A stretch of DNA of 64,000 nucleotides. Source: Emticicia sp. CRIBPO (GTDB lineage: Bacteria > Bacteroidota > Bacteroidia > Cytophagales > Spirosomataceae). Every line of letters begins with the position of its first letter. Positions within the stretch are counted from its first letter, which is position 1. The translations under genes and the position numbers were made by a program. Below are positions 63,410 to 64,000 of the stretch, one piece after another. The stretch is taken from the NCBI RefSeq assembly GCF_009905725.1, contig NZ_JAAAKV010000009.1:248001-312000 (forward strand). Reading direction: 5' to 3'. The notes below the pieces were generated by a model. That model did not search any database. It saw only the letters and a program-made list of their open reading frames with translations, and was not told the DNA's origin.

Positions 63410-64000
63410 ATGAGTCAACAATCATTACTTGACGAGATTCCGTCGCTTGATATGGCGGATTTTACATCAGGAGATCCAGGCAAAAAAGAAAAATTCGTGG
63501 AGGATCTTGGAGCTGCATTTACCAACATCGGTTTTGTGGCCATCAAAAACCATGGCCTCTCAGAGGACCTGAGGCTAAAGTTATATGACGCCGTTCAGAA
63601 GTTCTTTTACCAGGAAGACAGTTTAAAAACCAAATATGAATTTCCTGAGTTATCGGGGCAGAGAGGCTATGTAGGCAAAGGCAAGGAAACCGCCAAAGGC
63701 TTCAGCAAACCCGACCTGAAAGAATTTTATCATGTAGGCCAGCCGAACCCCAGAGAAGGTATGGCCGGAAACGTTTTCCCGGCTGAAGTCCCTGATTTTG
63801 AAACTTATACACTGGAAACCTACAGGACTTTCGAAAATACGGGCAGAAAACTGCTGAATGCGATAGCTTTATTTCTGGACTTACCTGAAGATTATTTCGA
63901 AGATAAAATATACCAGGGTGACAGCATCCTGAGGGCTTTGCACTATTTTCCGATCGAAAACCCGGATGCCTTGCCTGAAGGAGCGGTAAGAGCAGCTGCT
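63410..64000 (+). CDS. 2OG-Fe(II) oxygenase of the isopenicillin N synthase family (3' partial)
   Basis: The frame starts at ATG 63410 (MSQQSLLDEIPSLDMADF) and runs off the right edge after 197 codons. The visible part has the family N-terminal domain: LGAAFTNIGFVAIKNHGLSE (about 33-52), FFYQEDSLKTKYEF (about 64-77), GQRGYVGKGKETAKG (about 82-96), and FYHVGQPNPRE. The iron ligands (HxD...H) would lie beyond the edge. These enzymes are non-haem iron dioxygenases of varied roles; the specific reaction cannot be given. Confidence 0.88.
   Translation, partial: MSQQSLLDEIPSLDMADFTSGDPGKKEKFVEDLGAAFTNIGFVAIKNHGLSEDLRLKLYDAVQKFFYQEDSLKTKYEFPELSGQRGYVGKGKETAKGFSKPDLKEFYHVGQPNPREGMAGNVFPAEVPDFETYTLETYRTFENTGRKLLNAIALFLDLPEDYFEDKIYQGDSILRALHYFPIENPDALPEGAVRAAA

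Noticed and set aside
1-64000. Insertion sequences, prophage, CRISPR arrays, rRNA or tRNA genes
   Set aside because: I looked for transposases, integrases, phage structural genes, repeat arrays and tRNA cloverleaf patterns and found none that I could support.

Overview
The window looks like the chromosome of a Bacteroidota bacterium, most likely a member of the Cytophagales. The support is seen directly: several proteins end in type IX secretion (T9SS) sorting domains (a gliding-type C-terminal domain at 13772 and YPNP-type domains in three others), there is a PorZ-like T9SS component, many promoters match the Bacteroidota -7 element TAnnTTTG, Shine-Dalgarno sequences are mostly weak, and intergenic DNA is AT-rich. 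The species cannot be named from the sequence alone.

Layout. (1) 1-13772 is a surface and secreted-protein region: a very large RHS/YD-repeat protein (5' end outside the window) with a variable AT-rich C-terminal tip, an overlapping candidate immunity gene, a decayed lipoprotein gene between diverged direct repeats, a second RHS-like protein without a tip, and a T9SS type B cargo protein. (2) 13982-19173 holds a MuiA-like protein with an inserted SusC-like module, a lipoprotein, an alpha/beta hydrolase with two palindromic sites in its upstream region, and a small operon encoding a barnase-type RNase lipoprotein and a barstar-type inhibitor. (3) 19305-27259 has a PaaE/ferredoxin-reductase-like protein and a loose glycan cluster (two GT2, one GT4, one GT25, one DegT sugar aminotransferase), followed by porZ and tdk. 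(4) 29671-38033 carries recQ, kdsD, nadB, a Tat-exported TIM-barrel protein and a secreted GH108-like muramidase. (5) 38526-43133 is the most unusual part: a small soluble protein, four tandem paralogous seven-helix membrane proteins, a histidine kinase with no sensor domain of its own, and a LuxR-type response regulator, all on one strand and tightly packed. (6) 43164-64000 is mostly housekeeping: ridA, an orphan ABC permease, a secreted M1 aminopeptidase, pyrH-frr, a DMT exporter, an AraC regulator, an S33 peptidase, complex I genes split between strands (nuoAB and nuoD), glgE, a secreted metalloprotease, an SSS symporter, clpS, recR, an exported Mn-type superoxide dismutase and a truncated 2OG-Fe(II) oxygenase.

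How the genes may work together. The T9SS theme links PorZ, which in characterised species recognises anionic LPS, with the neighbouring glycosyltransferases, with kdsD (Kdo supply) and with at least three cargo proteins. Two toxin-antidote themes occur: RHS tip plus immunity candidate, and barnase plus barstar. The best candidate for an undescribed system is the array of four seven-helix proteins feeding one two-component pair. The sequence supports its architecture; its ligand and output genes are unknown.
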